Assembly: GCF_000147075.1 (NCBI RefSeq)
Contig: NC_014484.1
Coordinates: 761,501-825,500, forward strand
From: Spirochaeta thermophila DSM 6192
GTDB taxonomy: Bacteria; Spirochaetota; Spirochaetia; Winmispirales; Winmispiraceae
Length of the DNA stretch: 64,000 nucleotides
Reading direction: 5' to 3'
A program made the translations under genes and the position numbers. The notes beneath the pieces were generated by a model. That model saw nothing but the letters and a program-made list of their open reading frames with translations, made no database searches and was not told the DNA's origin. Every line of letters begins with the position of its first letter. Position 1 is the stretch's first letter. Positions 33,311-42,323 of this stretch are shown here, one piece after another.

Positions 33311-33343
33311 TACCCCTTGCCCCGGGCCACCCGGAAAGGTACC

Positions 33344-35040
33344 ATGAAACACATGTCGGTCCTGCGCAGGATCCCCCTCTTCCTCATCCTCCTCGGCCTC
33401 GCCGCCGAGGAACCCGCTCCCTGGTGGTACATCGCCACCGGGAACGCGGCCGCCCCCCCCGTGCCCCTCTCCCCCTCCGCCGTCCTCCTCGCCACCGACG
33501 ACCGCACCCTCACCCTCCTCTCCCTCTCCGGCACCCCCCTCCGCACCACCACCCTTCCCGACCGCCCCCGCACCCTCCTCGCCTCACCCCCCCACGGCCC
33601 CCTCTACCTCCTCCTCCGCCCCCACACCCTCCTCGCCCTCACCCCTGCGGGCACCCCCTCTGGACCCTCGCCCTCCACCCCCCGCACCCCCCCGCCATCC
33701 TCCCCTCCGGCACCCTCTACGCCCTCACCACGCCCCGCACCCTTGCCCGCATCACCCCCACCGGCCGCACCCTCTGGCGCCTCACCCTCCCGGCCGACCC
33801 CGTGCTTCCCCCCGTTGCCACCGCGGGCGGCCCCCTCTACCTCGCCCTCCCCGACACCCTCCTCGCCCTCACCCCCGGCGGCCGCACCCTCTTCCGCATC
33901 CCCCTCGAGGCCTCCCCCCTCGCCCTCGTCCCCACCCCCCGGACGGGCCCTCTCCTCCTCACCGCGCGGTCCCTCACCCAGTTCGACCCCACCGGGACCC
34001 TGCTTTGGACCCGCCCCCTCACCTCCGGCGCCGCCCCCGCCCTTCGGACCGCACCCGGCCACATCGCCGTGATCACCCAGGATGGCACCATCCATCGATT
34101 CGATGCAGACGGCACCCCCCTCGACCGCCGTACCCTCCGCACCCCCCTCGCGCCCTCTCTCACCGCCCTCGCCGCCGACGGCACCCTCCTCCTCGCCACG
34201 CGTGACGGTCGCATCCTCGCCCTCGCGCCCGACCACACCCTCACCGACCTCACACCCGCCCCCCCCATCCCCTATCGAGGCACCCCCCTCCATCTCCTCC
34301 TCACCGAACAGGGACGCATCCTCCTCACCACCAGCGACTGGCTCCTCTACGCCCTCCCGACACCCCTTCGCCCCTCGCCCCTCTGGGCCCATGAACGCGG
34401 CCCCGCCGCCGGCACCGCCTCCCTCACCCGAGGCCCCGCCATCCCCCCCTGGTGGGAGGACGATCCCCGCTACCGGACCCTCCGCAGACTCGCCACCTCC
34501 TCGGACGTCGAGGACAACCTCAGGGCCCTCTCCCTCATCGAACGTCTCCTCGAAGGAGACCAGGCCCTCGAGACCCTCGACTATCTCATCCCCCTCCTCC
34601 AGGAGCTCGCCCTGAGGGGCATGGGAGACCCCCGCACCACCCGCACCCACAGCCCGGTACGCGCCCGCGCCTACCTCCTCCTGGCCCGCACCGGAGACCC
34701 CGCCGCCCTCCCCCGGATCCTCTCGGGACTCGCGTACGAGACCCTCCCCGAACCCGTCGAAGCCCTGCTCGCCGCGGTGGCCGCCTTCCCCCTCGATCCG
34801 GACGGCACCCTCACCGACCGGCTCGAGACCCTGCTCCACAGACTCCCCCGCACCACCCTCACCGCCGTACTCGACGAATTTGTAGGTGCACTCTCACGCA
34901 TTGTGGAGTATAATAGGGGGAGGGAAGGTGTGGAGAAGGCCATGAGACTCGCGCACCAGCTCGCCACAGGACCGTATCCCGCGGCCGTCCGCAGGGCCGC
35001 GCTTGACATACTCACCCACCAGGAAAAGGAGGCCCCATGA
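33344..35040 (+). pseudogene. Exported beta-propeller-like protein, frameshifted
   Basis: The first part (33344 to about 33650) has a signal peptide (RRIPLFLILLGLAA) and repeats such as LLATDDRTLTLLSLSG. A missing G near 33650 moves the frame; with it restored the chain reads HPLWTLALHPPHP and continues to 35040, about 565 residues. The body shows repeated blade units (PTGRTLWRLTLPA, PGGRTLFRIPLEA, PTGTLLWTRPL, ADGTLLLATRDGRILAL) like PQQ-type propellers; about 200 helical residues follow. The plus strand is extraordinarily C-rich and has an 8-C run at 33453-33460. It is coupled (ATGA) to the P83/100 gene. Broken gene or sequencing error cannot be told apart here. Confidence 0.7.
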
Positions 35041-36602
35041 GACGCATCACCGCCCTCTTCCTAGGGCTCCTTCTCGCCATGCCCCTCGCACCCCTCGAAG
35101 TCGCCCGCGACGAACTCGAAGCCTACCGGGATGCGGAGATCACCTTCGTCAACTACGAAGGCCCGCACGAGAAGATCGAGACCATCGAACAGATCAGAGG
35201 GATCGGCATCGCCCTCGCCTCTGGGAGGGACTACACCACGCCCTTCACCGCCGATTACGCGGGCAAGTACCGCATCATCCACGCCGTCGATCCGGCCACC
35301 GCGGTAGGACTCGACGCCGACATCATGGAGATCCTCCCCTCGGCCCGGGTGGACCACATCCTCAACCTCAGGCGCATCATCTCGGGATACCTCCAGGAAG
35401 CCTACGGCTATAGCCCGGAGGACGCCGCCACCCTCGCCTTCTTCATCACCATCTACAACGCCGTGCTCAGGGGCAACGTCACCTACTTCCAGGAGATGTA
35501 CAAACCCGTGGTGGTCCGGCACCTCAGGGCCGACACCGTCGGCCTCTCGCGACACTACCGCGACTGGCCCGGGGGAAGCCAGATCATCATCCCCCTCACC
35601 GAAGGGGCGGCCCGTGCGGACATCACCGCCATAGAGACCGGGACCCTCACCGGCCCCGAGGTGATCCAGGAACTCAAGATCAGGGAGGACAAGGCCATCC
35701 CGGAACGCAAGGAGATGGTCGAGATCAAGGAGAAACAGATAGAGGAAGAGAAGGCCGCCCTCGAAGCCCGGAAGCAGGAGGTGACCGAAGAGGAGACACG
35801 CCTCGCGGAGGAGAAGGCCGCCCTCGAAGCCCAGAAACAGACCCTCGAGCAGGAGAAGGCACGGGTGGAGGAGACCCTGGCCCAGGCGCCCCCCGGGAGC
35901 GAAGAGGAACGCCAGGCCCTCGAGGAGAAACGGGCCGTGGAGGAGAAGGAAGCCGAGATCGCCCGGATGGAGGAGGAGACCGCCGAGAAAGAGGCCCGGA
36001 TAGAGGAGGAGAAGACCGAGATCGCCCGGAAAGAGGCCGAAATCGAGAAGAAGGAAGAGGCCGTGAAACGTGAGCGCGAGGACATCGCCCGCGACCAGGA
36101 GAAGGTCATGGCCCAGCAGGCCGGAGCCGCACCCGAGCGCGTCCCCGTGGTGGAGGTGACCGATCCCGAGGGCCTCATGAAGAGCAGGTTCCTCCTCCTT
36201 GACACCACCACCTACGAGCCGGTCGCAGGGGCGGGCCTCACCATCGTGGGGAGGACCCCCGTCCCCTTCTCCGGAGGCTACCTCGTGATCGTGCCCCGGG
36301 ACGGAACCACCGGCACCCTCACCCTCGTCGACGCCCGCACCCTCGACATTCTGAGGGAATGCGCCGACCCGGTGAGCATCCAGAGCCTCATCGAAGTACA
36401 CGAGGGCAACGTCTATGCCGTGTTCCAGAAAGACGGGAGGTGGCACGTAGGCCGGTTCGACCAGAACCTCGTCCGGCTTGCCTACACCAGGGAGGAAGTG
36501 GCACCCTACACGAGCTTCACCTTCACACCCACAAGTCTCTTTCTCCAGCGACCCGACGGGAGGATCATAGAGGTCTCACTCTCGAGCCTGAGCGCGGAGT
36601 GA
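35037..36602 (+). CDS. P83/100-family spirochaete protein
   Basis: A 521-residue exported protein. Signal peptide at 1-20. The N-terminal domain (about 20-200) has the family-conserved FVNYEGPHEKIETIEQIRGI and ASGRDY. A long charged coiled coil (about 225-370) is built of EEEKAALEARKQ-type repeats. A beta-rich C-terminal domain ends near RPDGRIIEVSL. The family is known from Borrelia (an antigen on the cell cylinder) and Treponema; its function is not established. The ATG overlaps the stop of the propeller gene, suggesting that the two work together in the periplasm (inference). Confidence 0.88.
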   Translation: MRRITALFLGLLLAMPLAPLEVARDELEAYRDAEITFVNYEGPHEKIETIEQIRGIGIALASGRDYTTPFTADYAGKYRIIHAVDPATAVGLDADIMEILPSARVDHILNLRRIISGYLQEAYGYSPEDAATLAFFITIYNAVLRGNVTYFQEMYKPVVVRHLRADTVGLSRHYRDWPGGSQIIIPLTEGAARADITAIETGTLTGPEVIQELKIREDKAIPERKEMVEIKEKQIEEEKAALEARKQEVTEEETRLAEEKAALEAQKQTLEQEKARVEETLAQAPPGSEEERQALEEKRAVEEKEAEIARMEEETAEKEARIEEEKTEIARKEAEIEKKEEAVKREREDIARDQEKVMAQQAGAAPERVPVVEVTDPEGLMKSRFLLLDTTTYEPVAGAGLTIVGRTPVPFSGGYLVIVPRDGTTGTLTLVDARTLDILRECADPVSIQSLIEVHEGNVYAVFQKDGRWHVGRFDQNLVRLAYTREEVAPYTSFTFTPTSLFLQRPDGRIIEVSLSSLSAE

Positions 36603-36612
36603 GGGATCGACG

Positions 36613-36642
36613 TTGACCCTCACCCTGCAGATGCTGCATACT
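36613..36642 (+). promoter_or_regulatory. Promoter of pyrBI
   Basis: TTGACC (36613-36618), 18 bases, CATACT (36637-36642), 36 bases before the pyrBI ATG. No pyrimidine attenuator hairpin is seen in the short leader. Confidence 0.55.
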
Positions 36643-36677
36643 CGGTGCCGGACCACACCCACTCATGAGGAGGACCT

Positions 36678-38252
36678 ATGAGCGAGCATCCCTTCAGGGG
36701 AAGGACCATCGCCACGGTGCGGGATCTCTCGGTGGACGAGCAGTACTACCTCTACACCAAGGCCCGGGAGTTCAAAGAAGGCTTCGAAAAAGGCGGGGAC
36801 ATCTCCAAGTTCCGTATCGAAGACCCTTCCATGGCGGTGTACCTCTTCTTTCTGGAGGACAGCACGAGGACCAAGGAATCGTTCCGGAACGCCGCCCTCT
36901 TCCATGGGGTGAAGGTCAACGACTTCAACGTCCTGAGTTCCTCCTTCAACAAGAAGGAGAGCATCACCGACACCGTGAAGATGCTCGTGGGCTACAGTAA
37001 ACGCACCATCGTGGTCACGCGTTCCCGTCAGGAGGGCCTCTGCAGGTGGCTCGAGCAAGCCGTGGGCGCCTACGCCCGCGACGTCGGCAGGGACCTCGTG
37101 GCCTTTATCAACGGAGGCGACGGCAAACACGAGCACCCCACCCAGGAATTCCTCGACGAGTTCTCCTTCCTCGAACACCTGGGGTGGGACAGGAGCGGGA
37201 TCCACATCGCCCTGGTGGGAGACCTCTTCCACGGTCGTACCGTCCACTCCAAGGTAGACGGCCTCAAGGTCTTCCGGCAGGTGGAGGTCGATCTCATCGC
37301 TCCCGATGACCTCGCCATGCCCGAACACTACGTGCGCAAGATGGAGCTCGCTGGCTTCACCGTACGGAGCTTCCCTTCGATCGAGGCCTACCTCTCCCAG
37401 CGGAACATCGCCCCCATCTGGTACTTCACTAGGCTCCAGCTCGAGCGGATGGGCGAGCACATCCTCGAAAAGGCCCCCATGCTGAGGAAGGCCGTCACCT
37501 TCAGGAAGGAGTTCATGGACCTCTTGCCGGAGGGGACGCGATTCTACCATCCCCTTCCGCGGCACAGGGAGACCCCCACCATCCCCCACTTCCTCGATGC
37601 AACCCCCCTCAACGGCTGGGACAGACAGTCGATCAACGGCTACTTCACCCGGGCCGTACTCCTCTCCATGGTCGCCGGGAAGATAGGAGACGACTTCGAG
37701 GGTGCACCTCGCCTCCTCCCCACCTTCAACGAAGACTTCGTGCAGGAAGTCGAGGTCCGACCCCGACGGAAACCGGACTACAAGGTGGGGATAAAACCAG
37801 TGGAGAACGGGATCGTCATCGACCACATCGGGATGGGCAAGGATCCTGCGTCCATCTGGAACCAGATCGATAAGATCCGTCGGATCCTCAGGCTCGATTG
37901 CATCAGCTCGCATGGCGTCTACACGTCCCATCGCACGGGAGAGTACAAGGGCATCATCTCCCTCCCCGACGTCCTCTCCTTCGACAGACCTCACATCAAG
38001 ATGCTCGGCGCCATTGCCCCCGGATGCACCCTCAACATCATCAAGGAGGGACGGGTGGAACGGAAGTTCCGTATAGGGATGCCTCCACGTATCTACAACT
38101 TCGAGGAGATCTCCTGCACCAACGAGGACTGCATCTCACACCCCGATCAGCACGAACACGTCATCCCGGAGTTCCACCGTTCCGACGAGGGGCTCTTCGT
38201 GTGTAAGTACTGTGAACGACCGCACACCTACGAGACCATATGGAGGAGCTGA
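36678..38252 (+). CDS. pyrBI: Fused aspartate carbamoyltransferase catalytic-regulatory chain
   Basis: A 524-residue fusion. The catalytic part (about 1-345) has the carbamoyl phosphate motif DSTRTKES near 61, HEHPTQEF near 152 and the late FYHPLPRHRE. The regulatory part (about 360-520) starts near KVGIKPVENGIVIDHI and ends in a zinc site C(4)C...CKYC. The enzyme makes carbamoyl aspartate, the committed step of pyrimidine synthesis, using the product of CarAB (58358-62743). Such fusions exist in some other bacteria. AGGAGG precedes ATG 36678. The normal helices and loops are all present; no defect is seen. Confidence 0.94.
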   Translation: MSEHPFRGRTIATVRDLSVDEQYYLYTKAREFKEGFEKGGDISKFRIEDPSMAVYLFFLEDSTRTKESFRNAALFHGVKVNDFNVLSSSFNKKESITDTVKMLVGYSKRTIVVTRSRQEGLCRWLEQAVGAYARDVGRDLVAFINGGDGKHEHPTQEFLDEFSFLEHLGWDRSGIHIALVGDLFHGRTVHSKVDGLKVFRQVEVDLIAPDDLAMPEHYVRKMELAGFTVRSFPSIEAYLSQRNIAPIWYFTRLQLERMGEHILEKAPMLRKAVTFRKEFMDLLPEGTRFYHPLPRHRETPTIPHFLDATPLNGWDRQSINGYFTRAVLLSMVAGKIGDDFEGAPRLLPTFNEDFVQEVEVRPRRKPDYKVGIKPVENGIVIDHIGMGKDPASIWNQIDKIRRILRLDCISSHGVYTSHRTGEYKGIISLPDVLSFDRPHIKMLGAIAPGCTLNIIKEGRVERKFRIGMPPRIYNFEEISCTNEDCISHPDQHEHVIPEFHRSDEGLFVCKYCERPHTYETIWRS

Positions 38253-38253
38253 G

Positions 38254-38658
38254 TCATCCCCTCCTCTTCTCCCACCACCTGCGGACGGTCCGCCAGAGTC
38301 TCCTGAACCAGAGTCGGATCCGCATCCAGAGGGAGGGGTGCTCGAGTGCGTTGAGGAGGAGATAGCCGTCGGTCTCCTCCTGGAGGGAGAGCTGTTTCCG
38401 GGTGGTGTTCTCCTCCATTTCCAGCTCCCGCATCCCCATCTCGTCGTCGATCGGCACGATCCGTACCTCGATGGTCTTCCACCCGAGTTCCTGTGCGGCC
38501 CTCAGCCTCCGATAGCCTGCGATGAGATCGAAGTCCCGGGAGATGATGATGGGGTGGAGGAGACCGTGCTTCTTCATGCTCTCTTTGAGCGGAGAGAGGT
38601 CACCCACATCCTTTCGTATCCGCTTGGGGATCCTTATCCGTCCGATATCCACTTGCAT
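38254..38658 (-). CDS. ParB-like N-terminal domain protein with aromatic/basic tail
   Basis: A 134-residue protein. Residues 5-95 match the ParB/Srx fold (DIGRIRIPKRIRKDVGD, LKESMKKHGLLHPIII, LIAGYRRLRAAQELGW, the last being the GxRRxxA nucleotide-binding motif of ParB). There is no helix-turn-helix DNA-binding domain. Instead the last 27 residues alternate tryptophan, leucine and arginine (LWMRIRLWFRRLW, TVRRWW), a likely membrane-binding amphipathic helix. Convergent with pyrBI, whose stop is one base away. No clear ribosome site is present. Not the usual chromosome-partitioning ParB; function unknown. Confidence 0.75.
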   Translation of the reverse strand: MQVDIGRIRIPKRIRKDVGDLSPLKESMKKHGLLHPIIISRDFDLIAGYRRLRAAQELGWKTIEVRIVPIDDEMGMRELEMEENTTRKQLSLQEETDGYLLLNALEHPSLWMRIRLWFRRLWRTVRRWWEKRRG

Positions 38659-38704
38659 ACGCTTCTAGGTACAAACTATCAAAAAATCTCCATTGTGGAA
38701 AGGC

Positions 38705-41239
38705 TTAGTCGAGCAAGGGATTGGAGGAGAGGTCCAGCTCCTCCTGCGGCGTCGGCGCGATCCCTCCGCCGGGGGTGGCGGACGGTTCGGCATCCAGACT
38801 CTCCATGAGGTTCCTGATCTCCGGATCGAGTTCTATCCCGATGGAGAGGGGCAGCTCGTCCGGTGTGTCCTGCACCAGGAGGGAGTCGAAGAGTTTCGAT
38901 TCCAAGATCTGATCCCGCTCCTGCTCGAACTCCACGATGCTGTCGAATTCCTTGGGTTCCGTGCCAGTGAGGAAGACCTCCGTGCGGACTTCGCCGGTGT
39001 AGCCGGGTGGGGGCAGCAGCCCGTGCTCGGTCACCTCCACTTCCACGATCCCCCGTGAGGGTTTGGGGAAGTCTTTAGGCGGGAGATCCTCGTGGATGGC
39101 CTTCATGTAGCGGGCCCACACCGGACCTGCGGTGACCGCGCCCGTCTGGTTGACGCCGAGGGAGTTGCCGGGCTGGTCGAAGCCGAACCAGACGGCCGTG
39201 GTGAAGTAGGGGGAGAAGCCCACGGTCCATACGTCGGACCAGTTCTGGGTGGTACCCGTCTTGCCGGCCATGGGCATGGGAAACCCTCCCACGAGCTGAC
39301 GGGCGTAGCGGAGGGTTCCCTCCTCCACCGTGCTCTGGAGCAGGCTCGTCATGATGTAGGCGGTCTGGGGGCTGATGAGATAGATGGCGTCCCCCTTGCG
39401 CTTCTGCTCCTCGCGGAGCTCCTTTTCCGGTTCGAGCACGATCCTCCCGTTGCGGTCCTCCACGTAGCGGATGGCGAGGGGGGTCACCTCCTTGCCGCCG
39501 CTTGCGAACACCGCGTAGGCCCGTGCCATCTGTATGGGGGAGACGGTGATCACGCCCAGGCCCAGGGGATACTTCCGGGGGAAGGTCCGGGCGATCTCGG
39601 TCGGGTCGGAGATCCCCAGAAGGAGGGCCGCTCGTTCGATCGCCGCGTCGAACCCGATGGCGTCGAGCACCTTGAGGGAGGGGACGTTCATCGAGTGGGA
39701 GAGTGCCTCCCTCACGGTCACGTAGCCCTTCCACTCGCCCCGGTAGTTGAGGGGGGTGTACGGTGTGCCGTCGTCGTTCCAGAAGACCACGGGTGCGTCG
39801 TAGATGAGGGTGGCGGGCGTGAACTTCCTGGAGTCGATCGCCGCCGAGTAGTAGAGTGGCTTGAACGAGGAACCGGGCTGCACCTTGGCCTGGACCGCGC
39901 GGTTGAACTGGTTGATCTGTTCGAACGAGCTTCCTCCGACCATGGCGAGGATGTAACCCGTATCGTTCTCGAGGGTGATGAGAGCCCCTTCGACCCTCGT
40001 GCGACCCCGCTCCTGCTGGCGCTTCCGGTTTTCACGCTCGATGGGGGTGGCGAGTTCCTGTATGTCGAAGAGATTGGTGCTCATCTCCAGCACGGGGAAG
40101 AGGTTGTCCATGGCGTACTGCTTCGCGTCCTGCATGCGCCGCCTCTCGCCCGCGGCGATCTCAGGGAGGTCGAAGGCCAGGGAGAGCATGTCGAGCACCG
40201 GGATGAACTCCTGCTCGGCCTTGGACCTGGCCCGGGACCTGTTCGACCGGTAGACCGCGTTCACCCGGGCGAATCCTTCCTGCATGTACCTGTCGGCCTT
40301 TTCCTGGAAGTCGAGGTTGAGGGTGGTGTGGATCACGAAACCATCGGTGTAGATGTTGAAGGTCCCAAGGAGCCGCTCCTCGAGCTGCTGTCGCACGTAC
40401 TCCGAGAAGTACGGGGCCCTGTCCTCGCGTTCGAAGAAGGCCGAGGTGTTCTGGGGCCGGGTGTAGTCGAAGTTGCGCCAGAACTCGTCGAACGATGCCT
40501 TGGCTTCCTCCTCGGTGGCATACCCCAGCCGTACCATCTCCTGGAGTACGGTCCACTGCATCTTCTTTGCCCGCTCGGGATGGTTGATGGGGGAGTATCT
40601 GGCGGGGCTCGCGAGCTGGATCACCAGCATCACCGATTCGGCGAGTGAGAGTTCCCGTGCCGAGTGACCGAAGTAGAACTGGGATGCAGCCTCCACGCCG
40701 TAGGTCCCGGCGCCGAAGTACATGGTGTTCAGGTAGAGTTCCAGGATTTCCTTCTTTGTAAGGTTCCGTTCGAGTTGGAAGGCCCACCACAACTCCTTGA
40801 GCTTCCTGGTGATGGTGATCTCCCGTCGATCGGTGTAGAGGTAGCCCGCCACCTGCTGGGTGATGGTGCTCCCGCCGGAGAAGTACTGACCCGTGACGAT
40901 GTTCCAGAGGGCACGGAAGAAGTTCCTCACGCTGAACCCGTTGTGCCGAAAGAACTCCTGGTCTTCACGGGTGATGAGGGCGTAGATGAGGTGGGGAGGG
41001 AGTTCCTCTATGGAGACGATCTCCCGCTTCTCGTGTGAAAAGAACTCGGTGATGAGCCGGTCCTTCACGTCGAGGACCTTGCTCGGCAGCGCCACCTTGC
41101 TCCTTCCCACGTCGTAGAAGTGCTCGATGTTGAGGGTTCCGGCGAGGGCGAGACCCACCCCTATGCCCGTGCCGATCGACCAGAGGAGGAGCACGCCTAT
41201 GAGTACGTTGAGGAACAGAGTGGAGCGCTGCACACCCAT
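38705..41239 (-). CDS. Penicillin-binding protein 1A, class A
   Basis: An 844-residue bifunctional cell-wall synthase. A cytoplasmic tail and membrane anchor (9-33) lead to a glycosyltransferase family 51 domain (about 70-240, ALITREDQEFFRHNGF, GGSTITQQ). The transpeptidase domain (about 400-720) has SSFK (PGSSFKPLYY), SMN and KTGTT. The C-terminal 90 residues are acidic and proline-rich. It lacks a Shine-Dalgarno sequence; a consensus promoter ends eight bases before the ATG. Downstream lies the ParB-like gene. Confidence 0.94.
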   Translation of the reverse strand: MGVQRSTLFLNVLIGVLLLWSIGTGIGVGLALAGTLNIEHFYDVGRSKVALPSKVLDVKDRLITEFFSHEKREIVSIEELPPHLIYALITREDQEFFRHNGFSVRNFFRALWNIVTGQYFSGGSTITQQVAGYLYTDRREITITRKLKELWWAFQLERNLTKKEILELYLNTMYFGAGTYGVEAASQFYFGHSARELSLAESVMLVIQLASPARYSPINHPERAKKMQWTVLQEMVRLGYATEEEAKASFDEFWRNFDYTRPQNTSAFFEREDRAPYFSEYVRQQLEERLLGTFNIYTDGFVIHTTLNLDFQEKADRYMQEGFARVNAVYRSNRSRARSKAEQEFIPVLDMLSLAFDLPEIAAGERRRMQDAKQYAMDNLFPVLEMSTNLFDIQELATPIERENRKRQQERGRTRVEGALITLENDTGYILAMVGGSSFEQINQFNRAVQAKVQPGSSFKPLYYSAAIDSRKFTPATLIYDAPVVFWNDDGTPYTPLNYRGEWKGYVTVREALSHSMNVPSLKVLDAIGFDAAIERAALLLGISDPTEIARTFPRKYPLGLGVITVSPIQMARAYAVFASGGKEVTPLAIRYVEDRNGRIVLEPEKELREEQKRKGDAIYLISPQTAYIMTSLLQSTVEEGTLRYARQLVGGFPMPMAGKTGTTQNWSDVWTVGFSPYFTTAVWFGFDQPGNSLGVNQTGAVTAGPVWARYMKAIHEDLPPKDFPKPSRGIVEVEVTEHGLLPPPGYTGEVRTEVFLTGTEPKEFDSIVEFEQERDQILESKLFDSLLVQDTPDELPLSIGIELDPEIRNLMESLDAEPSATPGGGIAPTPQEELDLSSNPLLD

Positions 41240-41247
41240 ACGTAGAG

Positions 41248-41276
41248 ACAGTAGGAGGAGGAGGGGGGTTTGTCAA
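41248..41276 (-). promoter_or_regulatory. PBP1A promoter, leaderless type
   Basis: On the minus strand TTGACA (41271-41276), 17 bases, TACTGT (41248-41253), then eight bases to ATG 41239. The transcript should begin within one to two bases of the ATG. Confidence 0.72.
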
Positions 41277-41330
41277 GGAGGACCGGGTAGGCGATGCGTG
41301 CGGTCCCCTCTGCCCGAGGGGGCACCGGCC

Positions 41331-41359
41331 TTGCCGAGAAGGCCCCTCTCTGGTATCCA
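41331..41359 (+). promoter_or_regulatory. Promoter of the methyltransferase gene
   Basis: TTGCCG (41331-41336), 17 bases, TATCCA (41354-41359). ATG 41368 is eight bases further. A GAGGG touches the ATG and is too close to serve as a ribosome site. Confidence 0.4.
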
Positions 41360-41367
41360 TGTGAGGG

Positions 41368-42168
41368 ATGCGGTTCGCGGATCCCCCGGTGGTGACTGTC
41401 TCTCTCGGAGCCTCGGAGCGGGAGATCGAGTGGGCGTGCTCGCTCGCGAGAGAACTGGACCTCGTCCTCGTGCCTCGCGGAGATCGCAGCCTGGAGGATC
41501 TGGCGGCCGCATCCGGAGCCTCCGCGGTGCTGGTGGTGGGCAAGGATGGCCTCTCCCTGTTCCACGCAGGGAGACGGTACGTCTTCCACCCCAACATGGC
41601 CGTCCTGAGGGTCGATCGCCTCCGGAAGGGGGTGGAGGACAGGCTCGTGGCGGTGGCGGGGCTCGGGGCCGGAGACCGGGTGCTCGACTGCACGTGCGGG
41701 ATGGCAGCCGATGCCGTGGTGGCATCCTTCGTGGTGGGGGAGGGGGGCGAGGTGCGCGCCCTCGAGGCCTCGCCCGTCCTCGCCTCCCTGGTGCGGGGCG
41801 GTCTCGCTTCGTACGTCCACCCCGATGCGAGGCTCTGCGAGGCCATGCGGCGGGTGGAGGTGCTCACCGCCGACTACAGGGACTACCTCGCTCAGGAGGA
41901 TTCGGGCTCGTGGGACGTGGTTCTCTTCGACCCCATGTTCGAGTCCACCTACGACGCCTCACGCGGGATCGACCTCGTGAGGATCCTCGCGAGGGAGGGG
42001 CTGCCCGACAGGGAGGACATCGAGAGGGCGCGGCGTGTGGCTCGGCGGTGTGTGGTGGTGAAGGATCGGCCGCCGGGCGCTCTCATCCGTCGTCTCGGGG
42101 TGGATGTGGTCCACCGCTCGCGGAAGGTCTGGTATGGGGTTGCGGAGGGGACGGCCTCACGATCGTAG
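41368..42168 (+). CDS. Class I SAM-dependent methyltransferase, RsmJ-like
   Basis: A 266-residue protein. The SAM-binding loop is DCTCGMAADAVVAS near 110, followed by an acidic strand end in VRALEASP and the catalytic-type motif DVVLFDPMFEST near 190. A late VVVKDRPP matches the RsmJ family, which methylates G1516 of 16S rRNA. The first 95 residues also resemble the short alpha/beta start of that family. The exact RNA target is inferred. Divergent from PBP1A. Confidence 0.72.
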   Translation: MRFADPPVVTVSLGASEREIEWACSLARELDLVLVPRGDRSLEDLAAASGASAVLVVGKDGLSLFHAGRRYVFHPNMAVLRVDRLRKGVEDRLVAVAGLGAGDRVLDCTCGMAADAVVASFVVGEGGEVRALEASPVLASLVRGGLASYVHPDARLCEAMRRVEVLTADYRDYLAQEDSGSWDVVLFDPMFESTYDASRGIDLVRILAREGLPDREDIERARRVARRCVVVKDRPPGALIRRLGVDVVHRSRKVWYGVAEGTASRS

Positions 42169-42179
42169 AATCGTAGAGA

Positions 42180-42213
42180 TGAAGAAAAAGGGCCGACCCC
42201 CGAAGGGCCGGCC
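42180..42213 (-). terminator. Terminator of the mla-envelope operon
   Basis: On the minus strand a GC-rich stem (GGCCGGCCC/GGGTCGGCC with one mismatch) and a CTTCG-type loop, followed by CTTTTTCTTC. It lies about 110 bases beyond the last gene of the operon (42324). Confidence 0.8.
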
Positions 42214-42323
42214 GCGGGTCGGTAATGTATAGCGTCTGGGAGGGGAACTATAGCGATTACCGACACCCTGATTATCGACGTATGCCGTCGGAAAATTTAC
42301 CAAAAAATCTCCGCCACGACCAC

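Noticed and set aside
31273-33343. Upstream half of a 1255-codon plus-strand frame
   Set aside because: It is antisense to the sensor kinase and GH5 genes; only the part beyond about 33650 belongs to a real gene, the propeller protein.
33604-34839. A 411-codon minus-strand frame rich in Gly and Glu
   Set aside because: It is the complement of the C-rich propeller gene, with no ribosome site and no recognisable fold.
38676-42310. Identical GGAGATTTTTTG (minus strand) after PBP1A and after the PEGA gene
   Set aside because: Twelve bases shared at two gene ends could be weak terminators, but neither has a convincing stem, so chance is likely.
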